NCBI RefSeq assembly: GCF_001458115.1
Contig: NZ_CZRP01000013.1
Span: 992,001-1,056,000 of the forward strand
Source of the DNA: Gracilibacillus massiliensis
Lineage (GTDB): Bacteria > Bacillota > Bacilli > Bacillales > Amphibacillaceae
Length of the DNA: 64,000 nt
Reading direction: 5' to 3'
The position numbers and the translations under genes are program-made. Numbering within the stretch: position 1 is the first letter of the stretch; the number at the start of each line of letters is the position of its first letter. The notes beneath the pieces are model-generated. The model did not search any database. It saw nothing but the letters and a program-made list of their open reading frames with translations, and was not told where the DNA came from. This document shows, piece after piece, positions 47,702-55,970 of the stretch.

Positions 47702-49084
47702 TCATTTTTCATCCTTTGGTAATGTAATAATGACTTTTGTCCCTTTTCCCAATTCGCTCTCCATCTTTATGTTACCTCCGTGCGATTCAATAATTTCTTT
47801 TGTAATCGCTAAACCAATTCCAGATCCACCATTCAGTCGTGATCTCGATTTTTCCACTCTGTACAATCGATTAAATACTTTTGGAACTTCTTCATTCGGA
47901 ATACCTTCTCCTTCATCCTGTATTATAATTTCCAAAGAACGTTTATGTTCCACAACTTTTAACAGAATGGACGTGTTGTGAAGTGAATGTTTCTGGGCAT
48001 TATCTAATAGGTTAATGAAAACTTGTTGCATACGTGCATTATCAATATACACCTTTAAATTTTCTTGGCATTGGACTACAACTGATATATTTTTATTGTC
48101 AAAGGCTGGTTTCATACGCCTTATTACCGATTGAATAATTTCATCTAATAATATCCATTCCTGATTAATGACAAAATTATGCTGATCTACTTTGGCTAAA
48201 TCAAACAAGTTTTTGATTAAAATAGAAAGTTGTTCTGCTTCTTCTTTAATAATGGTACTATATTTTAGAGTATCCGTTTTATTAATTTCACGACGACTTA
48301 AGATATCAGCATAGCCTTTTATATATGTTAAGGGTGTTCTTAATTCATGAGAGATACTACTTAAAAATTCATTTCTTTCTGTTTTTAAGTGGGTTAAGTC
48401 TTCCGCAAGTTCTTTAATTGTTCTTGCTAAAACACCTAATTCATCTTTGCGTTTTATATCTAATGGCAATTCTCCTTTTTCTTTTTGAATGTTTTCTGTA
48501 GCTTTTTTCATTCTTATAAGTGGGACAGTTATTAATTTGGATAAAATAAATATGGTAACAATAGTTATAATGAAGGTTAACAATCCAATTAGTTTAAATT
48601 GCTTACCCATTTCATTTAATACATGTTTAATTTTATTTGTTTCAGCAAACATAAAAACATGACCTTTTACTTCATTACCAGTCATTATAATACTATTTGA
48701 CGCAATATACTGATTTTCTTTCCAATTACTAGAAATGATCTCTCCATCTGATTGTATTGGGTTTTGTAACGCTTTTTGTATGACCGCTTTCATTTCTGCT
48801 TCAATATGATTTGAATCTACAATAACGTTCCCATTGGGGTCCGTTATAACGACCGTAAAATCTGAAGCAGACTCCATCATGCCAACATGATCTATTGTAG
48901 AAGCATTAAAATGATCTTCTAAAACATCTCGATGGGTGTTCCCTCTAGCTAATAAGTTGTCCATCACTTCATTAGCTTGAGTATTAGCTAGATTCAAATA
49001 AAGAATCACAAATAATAGAATTTCTACAAATAAGATAAAAACGAAAAACAGCATTCCTATTTTAAAGGATATTTTATTTATCAT
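47702..49084 (-). CDS. sensor histidine kinase (system 1)
   Basis: A 460-residue membrane kinase: TM1 (residues ~10-33), an extracytoplasmic sensor of about 130 residues with a PAS/dCache-like strand pattern (DFTVVITDPNGNVIVDS), TM2 near 165-185, HAMP, the H box SSISHELRTPLTYIKGYADI near residue 245 and a HATPase with GGSGIGLAITKEIIESHGG. The signal is unknown; the neighbourhood (multicopper oxidase, YdhK) suggests metal or envelope stress. Operon order: lipoprotein - kinase - regulator. Confidence 0.93.
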   Translation of the reverse strand: MINKISFKIGMLFFVFILFVEILLFVILYLNLANTQANEVMDNLLARGNTHRDVLEDHFNASTIDHVGMMESASDFTVVITDPNGNVIVDSNHIEAEMKAVIQKALQNPIQSDGEIISSNWKENQYIASNSIIMTGNEVKGHVFMFAETNKIKHVLNEMGKQFKLIGLLTFIITIVTIFILSKLITVPLIRMKKATENIQKEKGELPLDIKRKDELGVLARTIKELAEDLTHLKTERNEFLSSISHELRTPLTYIKGYADILSRREINKTDTLKYSTIIKEEAEQLSILIKNLFDLAKVDQHNFVINQEWILLDEIIQSVIRRMKPAFDNKNISVVVQCQENLKVYIDNARMQQVFINLLDNAQKHSLHNTSILLKVVEHKRSLEIIIQDEGEGIPNEEVPKVFNRLYRVEKSRSRLNGGSGIGLAITKEIIESHGGNIKMESELGKGTKVIITLPKDEK

Positions 49085-49087
49085 ATT

Positions 49088-49996
49088 CTAATGATCACTT
49101 CCATCATACAGTATTTGTTTCCATGATTTGTTTCCGTCTTGACTAATATAAAGTTGACCATTCATGGTATAAAATGCAAATTCTTTTCGATTGGCAGGAT
49201 TTTGTGCCATAAATAATGGCGCATCTTCTGCTAATTCAGGCAACGATAACGATGTTTGTTTATTTGAATCTAAGTGAAGAGAATATAAATTAGCTTTATT
49301 TGCGTATGTCGAATAAAATAATTCCTCATCACTAAAATAAACTCCAATTCCTTGGGATTGCTTTGATAATAAGGAGAATTGTTGACCACCATCTGTCGAT
49401 AAGAAAATTCCAATCGTAGTCGAAACAGCTATATAATCAGAATCTTTCGGGTGAATAGCTACTTCGATTAAATCACCTTCAATTCCAGAAGCCTTTACTT
49501 TTTCCCATGATTCGCCATCATCTTTACTTATGTAATAGCCTTTTTCCAACATAGAATTCTTATCAGGATTATAAATAAATATGTCATGGCTATTATAACC
49601 TACCGCCATGAAATGATAATCCGTTTCCCCGACAAAACCTATACTTTCTAATGTTCTACCTCCATCAACGCTCTTTTGAATACCTATAGGGTTTGGCAAG
49701 TCAGATTGCATCTCTGGATGACCGGAAGTATAAAAACCTTTATCAACGGCAATAAATCCCATGTAATCATTTAATTGATCTGTGGTTTCATACCATGTTC
49801 CATCTTCGTATATGCGAAGCCCTAGGTGTGTCCCAAAAAGTATTCGGTCCCCTTCTTCATTAAAACCCATCCCGTGTACATGGGATATATTTTCTTCAAG
49901 TTCTTTGATGAATGGTGTTTTAGTATCTTTTTCGGAACAGGAAATTAGTATTAAAAACAAAAGAAACACAAACATTGTTATATATATTTTTTTCAT
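49088..49996 (-). CDS. beta-propeller lipoprotein (F510_1955-family glycosylhydrolase-like)
   Basis: A 302-residue lipoprotein: a signal peptide with lipobox ILISC (Cys near residue 20), then a BNR/sortilin-type propeller with repeated S-x-D-x-G-x-x-W elements (SVDGGRTLESIGF, SKDDGESWEKV, STDGGQQFSLL, SQDGNKSWKQI). This is the pattern of proteins annotated F510_1955 family glycosylhydrolase; no catalytic activity is shown. It stands first in the kinase-regulator operon, so it may be an accessory sensor. GGAGGGG precedes the ATG. Confidence 0.8.
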   Translation of the reverse strand: MKKIYITMFVFLLFLILISCSEKDTKTPFIKELEENISHVHGMGFNEEGDRILFGTHLGLRIYEDGTWYETTDQLNDYMGFIAVDKGFYTSGHPEMQSDLPNPIGIQKSVDGGRTLESIGFVGETDYHFMAVGYNSHDIFIYNPDKNSMLEKGYYISKDDGESWEKVKASGIEGDLIEVAIHPKDSDYIAVSTTIGIFLSTDGGQQFSLLSKQSQGIGVYFSDEELFYSTYANKANLYSLHLDSNKQTSLSLPELAEDAPLFMAQNPANRKEFAFYTMNGQLYISQDGNKSWKQILYDGSDH

Positions 49997-50026
49997 TACT
50001 TACCCCTCCATTTGTTTTATCGTCAT

Positions 50027-50058
50027 ATATTATCAAATCTTTTTTAATATTTCGTGCA
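50027..50058 (-). promoter_or_regulatory. degenerate TGCA box and -10 of the lipoprotein-kinase-regulator operon
   Basis: On the minus strand TGCACGAAATATTAA (50058 to 50044) is followed after exactly 11 bases by TAATAT (50032 to 50027). The first half-site is intact (TTCTGCAC); the second is TTAA instead of TGCA. The spacing equals that of the three exact sites, suggesting autoregulation. Confidence 0.5.
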
Positions 50059-50102
50059 GAAATAGGTGTTTTTTTTGGCATTTTCAAAATTCTGACCTTT
50101 TC

Positions 50103-50134
50103 TGCACATTTCTTGCATATTTAGTGGGTAATAC
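50103..50134 (+). promoter_or_regulatory. TGCA-N7-TGCA box and -10 of APC permease 1
   Basis: TGCACATTTCTTGCA (50103-50117), an 11-base spacer, then TAATAC (50129-50134), about 39 bases before the start codon. The box replaces the -35, as at activator-dependent OmpR/PhoB promoters. Confidence 0.65.
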
Positions 50135-50172
50135 TATTGTAAATCATTTTTGAATAAGGAGGAATTTCAGCT

Positions 50173-51474
50173 ATGTCTTCATCGACTTATAAAAAAAATA
50201 GCATCAAATTATTAGGAGCAATTGGATTAGGCACTGGTGTGATGATTAGTGCTGGGATTTTCGCCTTGCTTGGTCAAGTAGCTGAATTAGGAGGAAAATA
50301 TTTTCCTTTTATCTTCATCATTGGCGGAATTGTTACTGGTTTTAGCGCTTACTCGTATCAAAAATTAAGTCAAGCTTATCCTTCTGCTGGCGGGATTGGC
50401 ATGTATCTGGTAAAAGAATACGGTAAAGGAACACTAGCAGCATTTGCAGCCTTATTAATGGCCTTTTCTATGGTGATTAATCAAAGTTTAGTAGCCAGAA
50501 CTTTTGGTACTTATACGTTACAATTATTCGATATCAATCAAAACAGTATCTGGGTACCTATTCTTGGTGTCGGATTACTGATTTTTGCTTTTCTTGTGAA
50601 TATTTCTGGTAATACATTTATCCAATCATTTACTTCGATCATTTCGCTACTTAAGATTATTGGATTATTAATCTTTGCCGGAGCAGGGCTTATTGTTGCG
50701 AATTTTTCTTTTCAACCTGCTGAAAGTTCTGGTCCATCACCTGAGACTACCATTGTTAGTTTTATTGCAGCTATTGCATTAACGATCTTATCTTTTAAAG
50801 GTTTTACAACACTCACCAATCAAGGGGAAGAAATTGAAAATCCTAAAAAAAATGTTGGCAGAGCTATCTTATTTTCGATTTTAATTAGCTTGTTTGTTTA
50901 TATTCTTATTGCTTGGGCTGTTTCAAGCAATTTATCGATAGGAGAAATAATCGAAAAGAAAGATTTCGCTCTTGCTGCAGCAGCTGAACCTGCTTTAGGT
51001 AACCTTGGGGTTTGGTTTACAGTTATTATCGCGATCATTGCTACGATATCAGGTATCATTGCTAGTGTCTTTGCGGTATCGCGTATGTTAGCGATGTTGA
51101 CTGACATGAAATTAATCCCTCATCGTCATTTTGGCATGCCTGGTAGTATTCAACGGCATACACTTGTGTATACGATAGTAATCGCAATGGTGTTAACGAT
51201 CTTTTTTGATTTAAGTAGAATCGCTTCGATGGGTGCTATTCTCTATTTAATTATGGATATGATCATTCATTGGGGACTACTTACTAAACTAAAAGAAAAA
51301 GTAAAAGCAAATCTATTCGTTGTCGGTGCAGCTTTTACGCTCGATGGAATTGTCTTAACAGCATTTGTCTGGGTGAAGATACAATCAGATCTATTAATCG
51401 TTATCGTTTCACTTCTTGTTTTAGTACTTACTTTCATTGGTGAAAAATGGTATGTTAAAAAACTTAATTCGTAA
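50173..51474 (+). CDS. APC superfamily permease (copy 1)
   Basis: A 433-residue transporter with about twelve helices. The N-terminal IKLLGAIGLGTGVMISAGIF followed by ALLGQVAELGG is the APC TM1 substrate-site pattern, and GFTTLTNQGEEIENPKKN is the conserved loop after TM6. Amino acids or amines are likely substrates. The copy at 60.0-61.3 kb differs at only some 15-20 positions, mostly at the termini and in the ESSGPSPETT loop. AAGGAGG lies ten bases before the ATG. It is divergent from the system 1 operon. Confidence 0.9.
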   Translation: MSSSTYKKNSIKLLGAIGLGTGVMISAGIFALLGQVAELGGKYFPFIFIIGGIVTGFSAYSYQKLSQAYPSAGGIGMYLVKEYGKGTLAAFAALLMAFSMVINQSLVARTFGTYTLQLFDINQNSIWVPILGVGLLIFAFLVNISGNTFIQSFTSIISLLKIIGLLIFAGAGLIVANFSFQPAESSGPSPETTIVSFIAAIALTILSFKGFTTLTNQGEEIENPKKNVGRAILFSILISLFVYILIAWAVSSNLSIGEIIEKKDFALAAAAEPALGNLGVWFTVIIAIIATISGIIASVFAVSRMLAMLTDMKLIPHRHFGMPGSIQRHTLVYTIVIAMVLTIFFDLSRIASMGAILYLIMDMIIHWGLLTKLKEKVKANLFVVGAAFTLDGIVLTAFVWVKIQSDLLIVIVSLLVLVLTFIGEKWYVKKLNS

Positions 51475-51507
51475 TTTTTAATAGGCTTAGTAAATAAATT
51501 AAAATTC

Positions 51508-51539
51508 TGCAATATTTCTTGATATTTTTGATTTATTAT
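51508..51539 (+). promoter_or_regulatory. degenerate TGCA box and -10 before the AbrB-like gene
   Basis: TGCAATATTTCTTGA (51508-51522), 11 bases, then TATTAT (51534-51539), 30 bases before the start codon. The first half-site (TTCTGCA) is intact and the second is TTGA. Confidence 0.35.
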
Positions 51540-51569
51540 AATTAATCATGATACTAGAGGTGTTGCGAT

Positions 51570-51752
51570 ATGTCTGAACTCCCTTATCGATTAAAACGAC
51601 ATGAACATCTGATTAGGACAGGTATGTTCTGTATGATAAATAAGAGAAATACAATAACTATACCAAAGTATATCAGAGAGAAATTATGTATTTCCAAAAG
51701 AGAAGAAGTGATTATTTCAATAAATAAACACTTAAATGGAATACTTGTTTGA
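51570..51752 (+). CDS. short SpoVT/AbrB-like protein
   Basis: A 60-residue protein. Residues ~23-52 (INKRNTITIPKYIREKLC, then ISKREEVIISIN) fit the swapped-hairpin SpoVT/AbrB DNA-binding fold, with the usual V/I-T-IPK-x-IR-x-x-L core, though the N-terminal ~20 residues are unusual. GAGGTG lies seven bases before the ATG, supporting translation. It may be a small transcription factor or an antitoxin without its toxin; no toxin gene is adjacent. Confidence 0.55.
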   Translation: MSELPYRLKRHEHLIRTGMFCMINKRNTITIPKYIREKLCISKREEVIISINKHLNGILV

Positions 51753-51823
51753 TTATGCTCGAAGCTTCTTGAATTTCCTTGCAATTATTACACTATATTA
51801 AGAACATATTACAAATTTAAATC

Positions 51824-51855
51824 TGCAAACTTTCTCCACATGATAAATATATGAT
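51824..51855 (+). promoter_or_regulatory. degenerate TGCA box and -10 before the D,D-carboxypeptidase gene
   Basis: TGCAAACTTTCTCCA (51824-51838), 11 bases, then TATGAT (51850-51855), 36 bases before the start codon. The second half-site is TCCA. Confidence 0.4.
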
Positions 51856-51890
51856 TGTTACTATAACAATTTATATAGGAGAAAATAACA

Positions 51891-53105
51891 ATGCACAAAT
51901 TCATATTCATTATTTTAACAATAATACTATCTAATGTTTTTTTCATTTTTCCAATTAATGCAGAAACTAATTCATTTCCATCCATCCAAAGTAAAGGTGC
52001 CATCATAATGGAAAAGGACTCTGGACAAATTTTATTTGAGAAAAATTCAACATCTCAAATGTATCCTGCAAGCTTAACAAAAATTGCAACAACCATTTTT
52101 GCAATAGAAAAAGGAAAGCTAGAAGATATCGTTACAATTAGTAGTAATGCTAGCTCTAAAAACGTAGAAGGAACAACTGTTTTTTTAGAACAAGGAGAGA
52201 AGGTGGCTCTTCATACTTTGATACGCGGCTTATTAATCAACTCTGGTAATGATGCAGGTGTAGCCATTGCTGAACATTTAAGTGGATCTGAAATGCAATT
52301 TGTCAAGGATATCAATACTTATCTTAAAGATGTAATTGGAGTTCATAATACAAATTTCACGAATCCACACGGCCTTTTCAATCCAAACCATACCACCACT
52401 GCTGAGGATATGGCTAAGATAATACAATATGCTTTAAAAAATGAAACATTTAAGGATGTTTTTGGTGCTAAACAATTTGCATGGGAGGGATTATCCTGGG
52501 ACACAACTCTTATTACTCATCACAAATTATTAAAAGGGGAAATCCCCTTTGAAGGTATAACAGGTGGAAAAAACGGTTTTGTTCATCAATCCGGATATAC
52601 ACTAGCGACTACTGCAGAAAGAGAAAGATTAAGTTTAATAGTGATTACATTGAATAGCTCTACTGATAAACTTGCGTATGATGACACAATAGAACTGTTA
52701 AACTTTGGATTTGATCATTTTGAGACTTCCTATATCAAAAAAGAGGCTACGTTTTCAAATGAAACAGACTCATATATTCTTCCCCAAAAACTAGCTTTTA
52801 CTTATCCTTTTGGAAGTAACATTCAACATCAAGTTACACAAGAAGGTACACTTGAAATTGTAGTTGACAACGATGAAATCCTTAGCACACACAAGTTAGA
52901 AAAACAAAAGATAGAAACCAATTCAAACAATAATGCAATAGAGGTAAATAAGATTCCAACTGATAACCAAACTAGCGATAGCGAAACAAAAGAACAAGAA
53001 GCGAAAATAAATATCAAACAAATATCCATTGTTCATTTGATTGGAACATTCATATTAGTTGTTGTAGGTCACATTTATCACAAAACACAACTACCTTTTA
53101 AATGA
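51891..53105 (+). CDS. D-alanyl-D-alanine carboxypeptidase (S11 family)
   Basis: A 404-residue penicillin-binding protein that trims the terminal D-Ala of peptidoglycan stems. It has a signal peptide (residues 1-24, ending INAET) and the S11 motifs SxxK in YPASLTKIAT near residue 60, SxN in LLINSGNDAG near residue 118 and a K-x-G in TGGKNGFVHQSG near residue 226, where Asn replaces the usual Thr of KTG. A C-terminal helix (VHLIGTFILVVVGHIY) anchors it, preceded by an acidic linker. It belongs to the block with TGCA boxes. Confidence 0.9.
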   Translation: MHKFIFIILTIILSNVFFIFPINAETNSFPSIQSKGAIIMEKDSGQILFEKNSTSQMYPASLTKIATTIFAIEKGKLEDIVTISSNASSKNVEGTTVFLEQGEKVALHTLIRGLLINSGNDAGVAIAEHLSGSEMQFVKDINTYLKDVIGVHNTNFTNPHGLFNPNHTTTAEDMAKIIQYALKNETFKDVFGAKQFAWEGLSWDTTLITHHKLLKGEIPFEGITGGKNGFVHQSGYTLATTAERERLSLIVITLNSSTDKLAYDDTIELLNFGFDHFETSYIKKEATFSNETDSYILPQKLAFTYPFGSNIQHQVTQEGTLEIVVDNDEILSTHKLEKQKIETNSNNNAIEVNKIPTDNQTSDSETKEQEAKINIKQISIVHLIGTFILVVVGHIYHKTQLPFK

Positions 53106-53158
53106 ATAGAACCACCATTTTTAGGTCATATTAAAAAAAATTGCTTTAAATTGATATC

Positions 53159-53190
53159 TGCACAAATTATGCATTTTAACCAAGTATATT
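53159..53190 (+). promoter_or_regulatory. TGCA-N7-TGCA box and -10 of ydhK copy 1
   Basis: TGCACAAATTATGCA (53159-53173), 11 bases, then TATATT (53185-53190), 33 bases before the start codon. Confidence 0.65.
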
Positions 53191-53222
53191 ATATATGATT
53201 AATTATTTTGGAGGGATAATAA

Positions 53223-53831
53223 TTGAAAAAATTTATAATAATACTAACTTTTCTGTTAGCTTTCATTGTCTTAGCTGCTTGTAGTGAAACAGAAGAGACG
53301 AATCCAGAAAACGCTAAAGAATCAGATTCTAATACAGAAGAGAAAACAGGTTCTGAATCAAGTGAGGAAATGGATGGGATGGATCATTCTGATATGAACA
53401 TGTCAGGATCTGGTGAAGTACCAGAAGATCTACAAAAGGCTTCTAATCCAACATATCCTGAAGGTGGTCAAGCTATTATTAAAGCTGATCATATGGAAGG
53501 GATGAATGGTGCTGTAGCGACTATTGTTGGTGCATATGATACCACAGTATATACAATCTCATATACTCCAACTAATGGTGGTGAAAAAGTGACCGACCAT
53601 AAATGGGTGATTCACGAAGAATTGGAGAAACCGGGAGATGATCCGTTAGTAGCTGGAGAAGAGGCTATTGTGAACGCTGACCATATGGAAGGGATGAGTG
53701 GAGCAACTGCAGAAATTGATTCAGCAACAGAAACAACGGTATATATGGTTGATTTTGAATTATCAACTTCTAATGAGCAGGTTACGAACCATAAATGGGT
53801 TACCGAAGATGAACTTGCACCTGCCGAGTGA
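53223..53831 (+). CDS. ydhK: YdhK family lipoprotein with two DUF1541 repeats (copy 1)
   Basis: A 202-residue lipoprotein: signal peptide with lipobox VLAAC (Cys near residue 20), an acidic linker, a Met/His-rich segment (MDGMDHSDMNMSGSGE) that could bind copper, then two ~60-residue DUF1541 repeats (AIIKADHMEGMNGAVATIVG ... DHKWVIHEEL and AIVNADHMEGMSGATAEID ... NHKWVTEDEL). It starts with TTG after GGAGGG. It is found near metal-resistance genes in several Firmicutes; function not proved. A near-duplicate is at 61.5 kb. Confidence 0.86.
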   Translation: MKKFIIILTFLLAFIVLAACSETEETNPENAKESDSNTEEKTGSESSEEMDGMDHSDMNMSGSGEVPEDLQKASNPTYPEGGQAIIKADHMEGMNGAVATIVGAYDTTVYTISYTPTNGGEKVTDHKWVIHEELEKPGDDPLVAGEEAIVNADHMEGMSGATAEIDSATETTVYMVDFELSTSNEQVTNHKWVTEDELAPAE

Positions 53832-53858
53832 TCTCCTAACACTTTCATTGTCATGCCA

Positions 53859-53905
53859 AAGGCACACCGTAATTTCAAAACTTGGTGTGCCTTCTTATAA
53901 TTTTG
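53859..53905 (+). terminator. ydhK copy 1 terminator
   Basis: AAGGCACACC pairs with GGTGTGCCTT around a 15-base loop, followed by CTTATAATTTT. The equivalent hairpin follows copy 2 at 62166. Confidence 0.8.
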
Positions 53906-53979
53906 TATAGAGTTCTCTTTATTCTAATAAGCTATGCTCTTGTACAGTAGAATGAATCCAAAAGATGACTGACACCCAC

Positions 53980-54222
53980 TTATCTATCTAGTTTGTTTTT
54001 TAGGCGATCATATTCCTCTTCTGAAATCTCTCCTTTGGCCAAACGTTGTTTCAGTATATTCAAAGATTCATTATCATTCCCTTCTTTATAATTCTGTTTA
54101 TTATTCGTTTTGAACATCCATATGGATACCATCACTATTAAGACAATGATAATTATTATGAATAAGGTGAAAACAATTCCTCCTCCCATAAAACCCACGC
54201 TTCCATTCATTCCGTTCATCAT
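53980..54222 (-). CDS. SHOCT-domain small membrane protein
   Basis: An 80-residue protein: Met/Gly-rich N-terminus (MMNGMNGSVGFMGGG), one membrane helix (IVFTLFIIIIIVLIVMVSIW), and a C-terminal SHOCT motif (ILKQRLAKGEISEEEYDRLK). GAGGTGA precedes two tandem ATG codons. It is encoded 18 bases after the multicopper oxidase gene, and SHOCT proteins of this kind often accompany copper-resistance genes. Confidence 0.85.
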   Translation of the reverse strand: MMNGMNGSVGFMGGGIVFTLFIIIIIVLIVMVSIWMFKTNNKQNYKEGNDNESLNILKQRLAKGEISEEEYDRLKNKLDR

Positions 54223-54240
54223 AATAAATCACCTCTTTTA

Positions 54241-55761
54241 TTAGTTTACAAATGGAGAATACACGCTTTGATAGTCCACAACGGTTATCATTCCACGATC
54301 AGCATGATTATTATCATGACAGTGAAATAACCACTCACCTTTATTATCCGCTTTAAAATAAATCTCATATGTTTCGCCTGGTTCGACATTGATAAGGTCT
54401 TTCAACATTGGTTCATCATACAATTGACCATTCTTCGACACTACTTGAAAACGATGTCCGTGTAGATGCATAGGATGATTCAATCGACCATTGTTAGTTA
54501 GCGTAACTTTAACAATATCTCCCTCTACTACTTCGATTGGAGGCGTATCAGGATATATCTCATTGTTAATTTGAAATACCATTCCTTCCCCCATTTGCAT
54601 TCCCATATTTAGATCCATCGTATAATCGACATCTGGATTTTTAGGAGTTTTATCAAAAAGAAGTACCTCACTACCAATAGATGCTCCATCAACATCAACA
54701 TCCGCTTTTAAATTCTTATCCGATTTATCTTGATAAACCTTATTAAAGTCTACCTTCTCATCTATTACAACTGGAATACTAACATTTGACTGATCTCCAT
54801 TTCCTGTTTCTGAAACATCTTCAATATACCAAGGTTCTGTAAATTTATTTTCAATTTCTATATCTACTCTTTCACCCGGAGCAATTTCTATAACATTTAC
54901 TTGATTATTTTTATCTATCGTTTTTGCAGCATCAAAGGCAATCACCTTCGCAACATTCTCAGGAAATTTCAATCTATGAATTTGATAGCCTGCATTAATT
55001 ACTCTAAGTAATGATTTTTCTCCACCTTTGATTATGATTGGTTTTATGCTTTCGCCAGACTTTCCATTTACTGTATAAGTGTCATACATTTGTTTCGTAT
55101 CTGCTTCACCATCTCCACTCATACTTCCCATCATCATACCTGGCATATTTGTTACACTTTCACGTTCTCCATCTGTTGACCATTCATCTAAAATTAAAAT
55201 TTCTTCATTTTCATTGTTCCGTTCGCTTTTCTTTTCTTCTATCACTAATGAACCATATAAGCCTTTGTCCACTTGCAAAGCACTATCTTGGTGAGAATGG
55301 TACCAATACGTTCCAGGATGATTTGCGATAAACTCATAAGTGAAAGTTTCACCGGGTTGTACAGCTTCCTGTGTTAAATCTGGGACACCATCCATAACAT
55401 TAGGAAGTATCAAACCATGCCAATGAATCGTAACTGGTACATCTAAATCATTTTGCAAATTAACTTTTAATACATCACCTTCTTTTACTCGTAATGGCTC
55501 ACCCGGAACAGTTCCGTTATATGTCCATGCTTCAATAGTCGTATCAGAATTAATAGCCCAACTCACTTGTTCTGCTGTTAGATTATATTCTGTCACATTC
55601 CTATCTTCAAAATTGGAATCATATAACTCTTCAATATTAACCTCACCATTTTGTAAATCTGGTTTAGTATCTGAAAAATTTGCACCTTGATACCATTGAT
55701 ATCCTCCATATAGTATCAATAATAGTAATACAATTATAATGGAACCAATTAATTGCCTCAT
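54241..55761 (-). CDS. multicopper oxidase
   Basis: A 506-residue laccase-like enzyme (three cupredoxin domains) with an N-terminal membrane anchor or uncleaved signal (residues 4-22). All four copper-ligand motifs are present: HWHG near residue 115, HPGTYWYHSHQDSALQ near 155, HPMHLHGHRFQV near 442 and LFHCHDNNHADRGMI near 490. It probably oxidises Cu(I) or phenolic or metal substrates outside the cell. The frame opens with TTG at 55764; the ATG at 55761 is preferred after GGGGGG. An exact TGCA-N7-TGCA box precedes it; SHOCT gene follows. Confidence 0.93.
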   Translation of the reverse strand: MRQLIGSIIIVLLLLILYGGYQWYQGANFSDTKPDLQNGEVNIEELYDSNFEDRNVTEYNLTAEQVSWAINSDTTIEAWTYNGTVPGEPLRVKEGDVLKVNLQNDLDVPVTIHWHGLILPNVMDGVPDLTQEAVQPGETFTYEFIANHPGTYWYHSHQDSALQVDKGLYGSLVIEEKKSERNNENEEILILDEWSTDGERESVTNMPGMMMGSMSGDGEADTKQMYDTYTVNGKSGESIKPIIIKGGEKSLLRVINAGYQIHRLKFPENVAKVIAFDAAKTIDKNNQVNVIEIAPGERVDIEIENKFTEPWYIEDVSETGNGDQSNVSIPVVIDEKVDFNKVYQDKSDKNLKADVDVDGASIGSEVLLFDKTPKNPDVDYTMDLNMGMQMGEGMVFQINNEIYPDTPPIEVVEGDIVKVTLTNNGRLNHPMHLHGHRFQVVSKNGQLYDEPMLKDLINVEPGETYEIYFKADNKGEWLFHCHDNNHADRGMITVVDYQSVYSPFVN

Positions 55762-55782
55762 CAACTTACCCCCCTTGGTATT

Positions 55783-55814
55783 ATTTTAACCAAAAGATTT
55801 GCAAGAATTGTGCA
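55783..55814 (-). promoter_or_regulatory. TGCA-N7-TGCA box and -10 of the multicopper oxidase operon
   Basis: On the minus strand TGCACAATTCTTGCA (55814 to 55800), 11 bases, then TAAAAT (55788 to 55783), 21 bases before the start codon. Confidence 0.65.
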
Positions 55815-55931
55815 ATTACACACATTTTTTTGGTTTTTTCATCATTTCCTTAGCTAGTAAAAGAAAAGAAAATTTAAATTCGGTTTGTTTTGGACTAAAT
55901 AGATTTTACATTACCCGATAATTTTTTAAAT

Positions 55932-55958
55932 AAAAAGTGGTGGAAGTATGTCCACCAC
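55932..55958 (-). terminator. topB terminator
   Basis: AAAAAGTGGTGGA pairs with TCCACCACTTTTT, with a T-rich minus-strand tail. Confidence 0.92.
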
Positions 55959-55970
55959 TTTTTACTTTAA

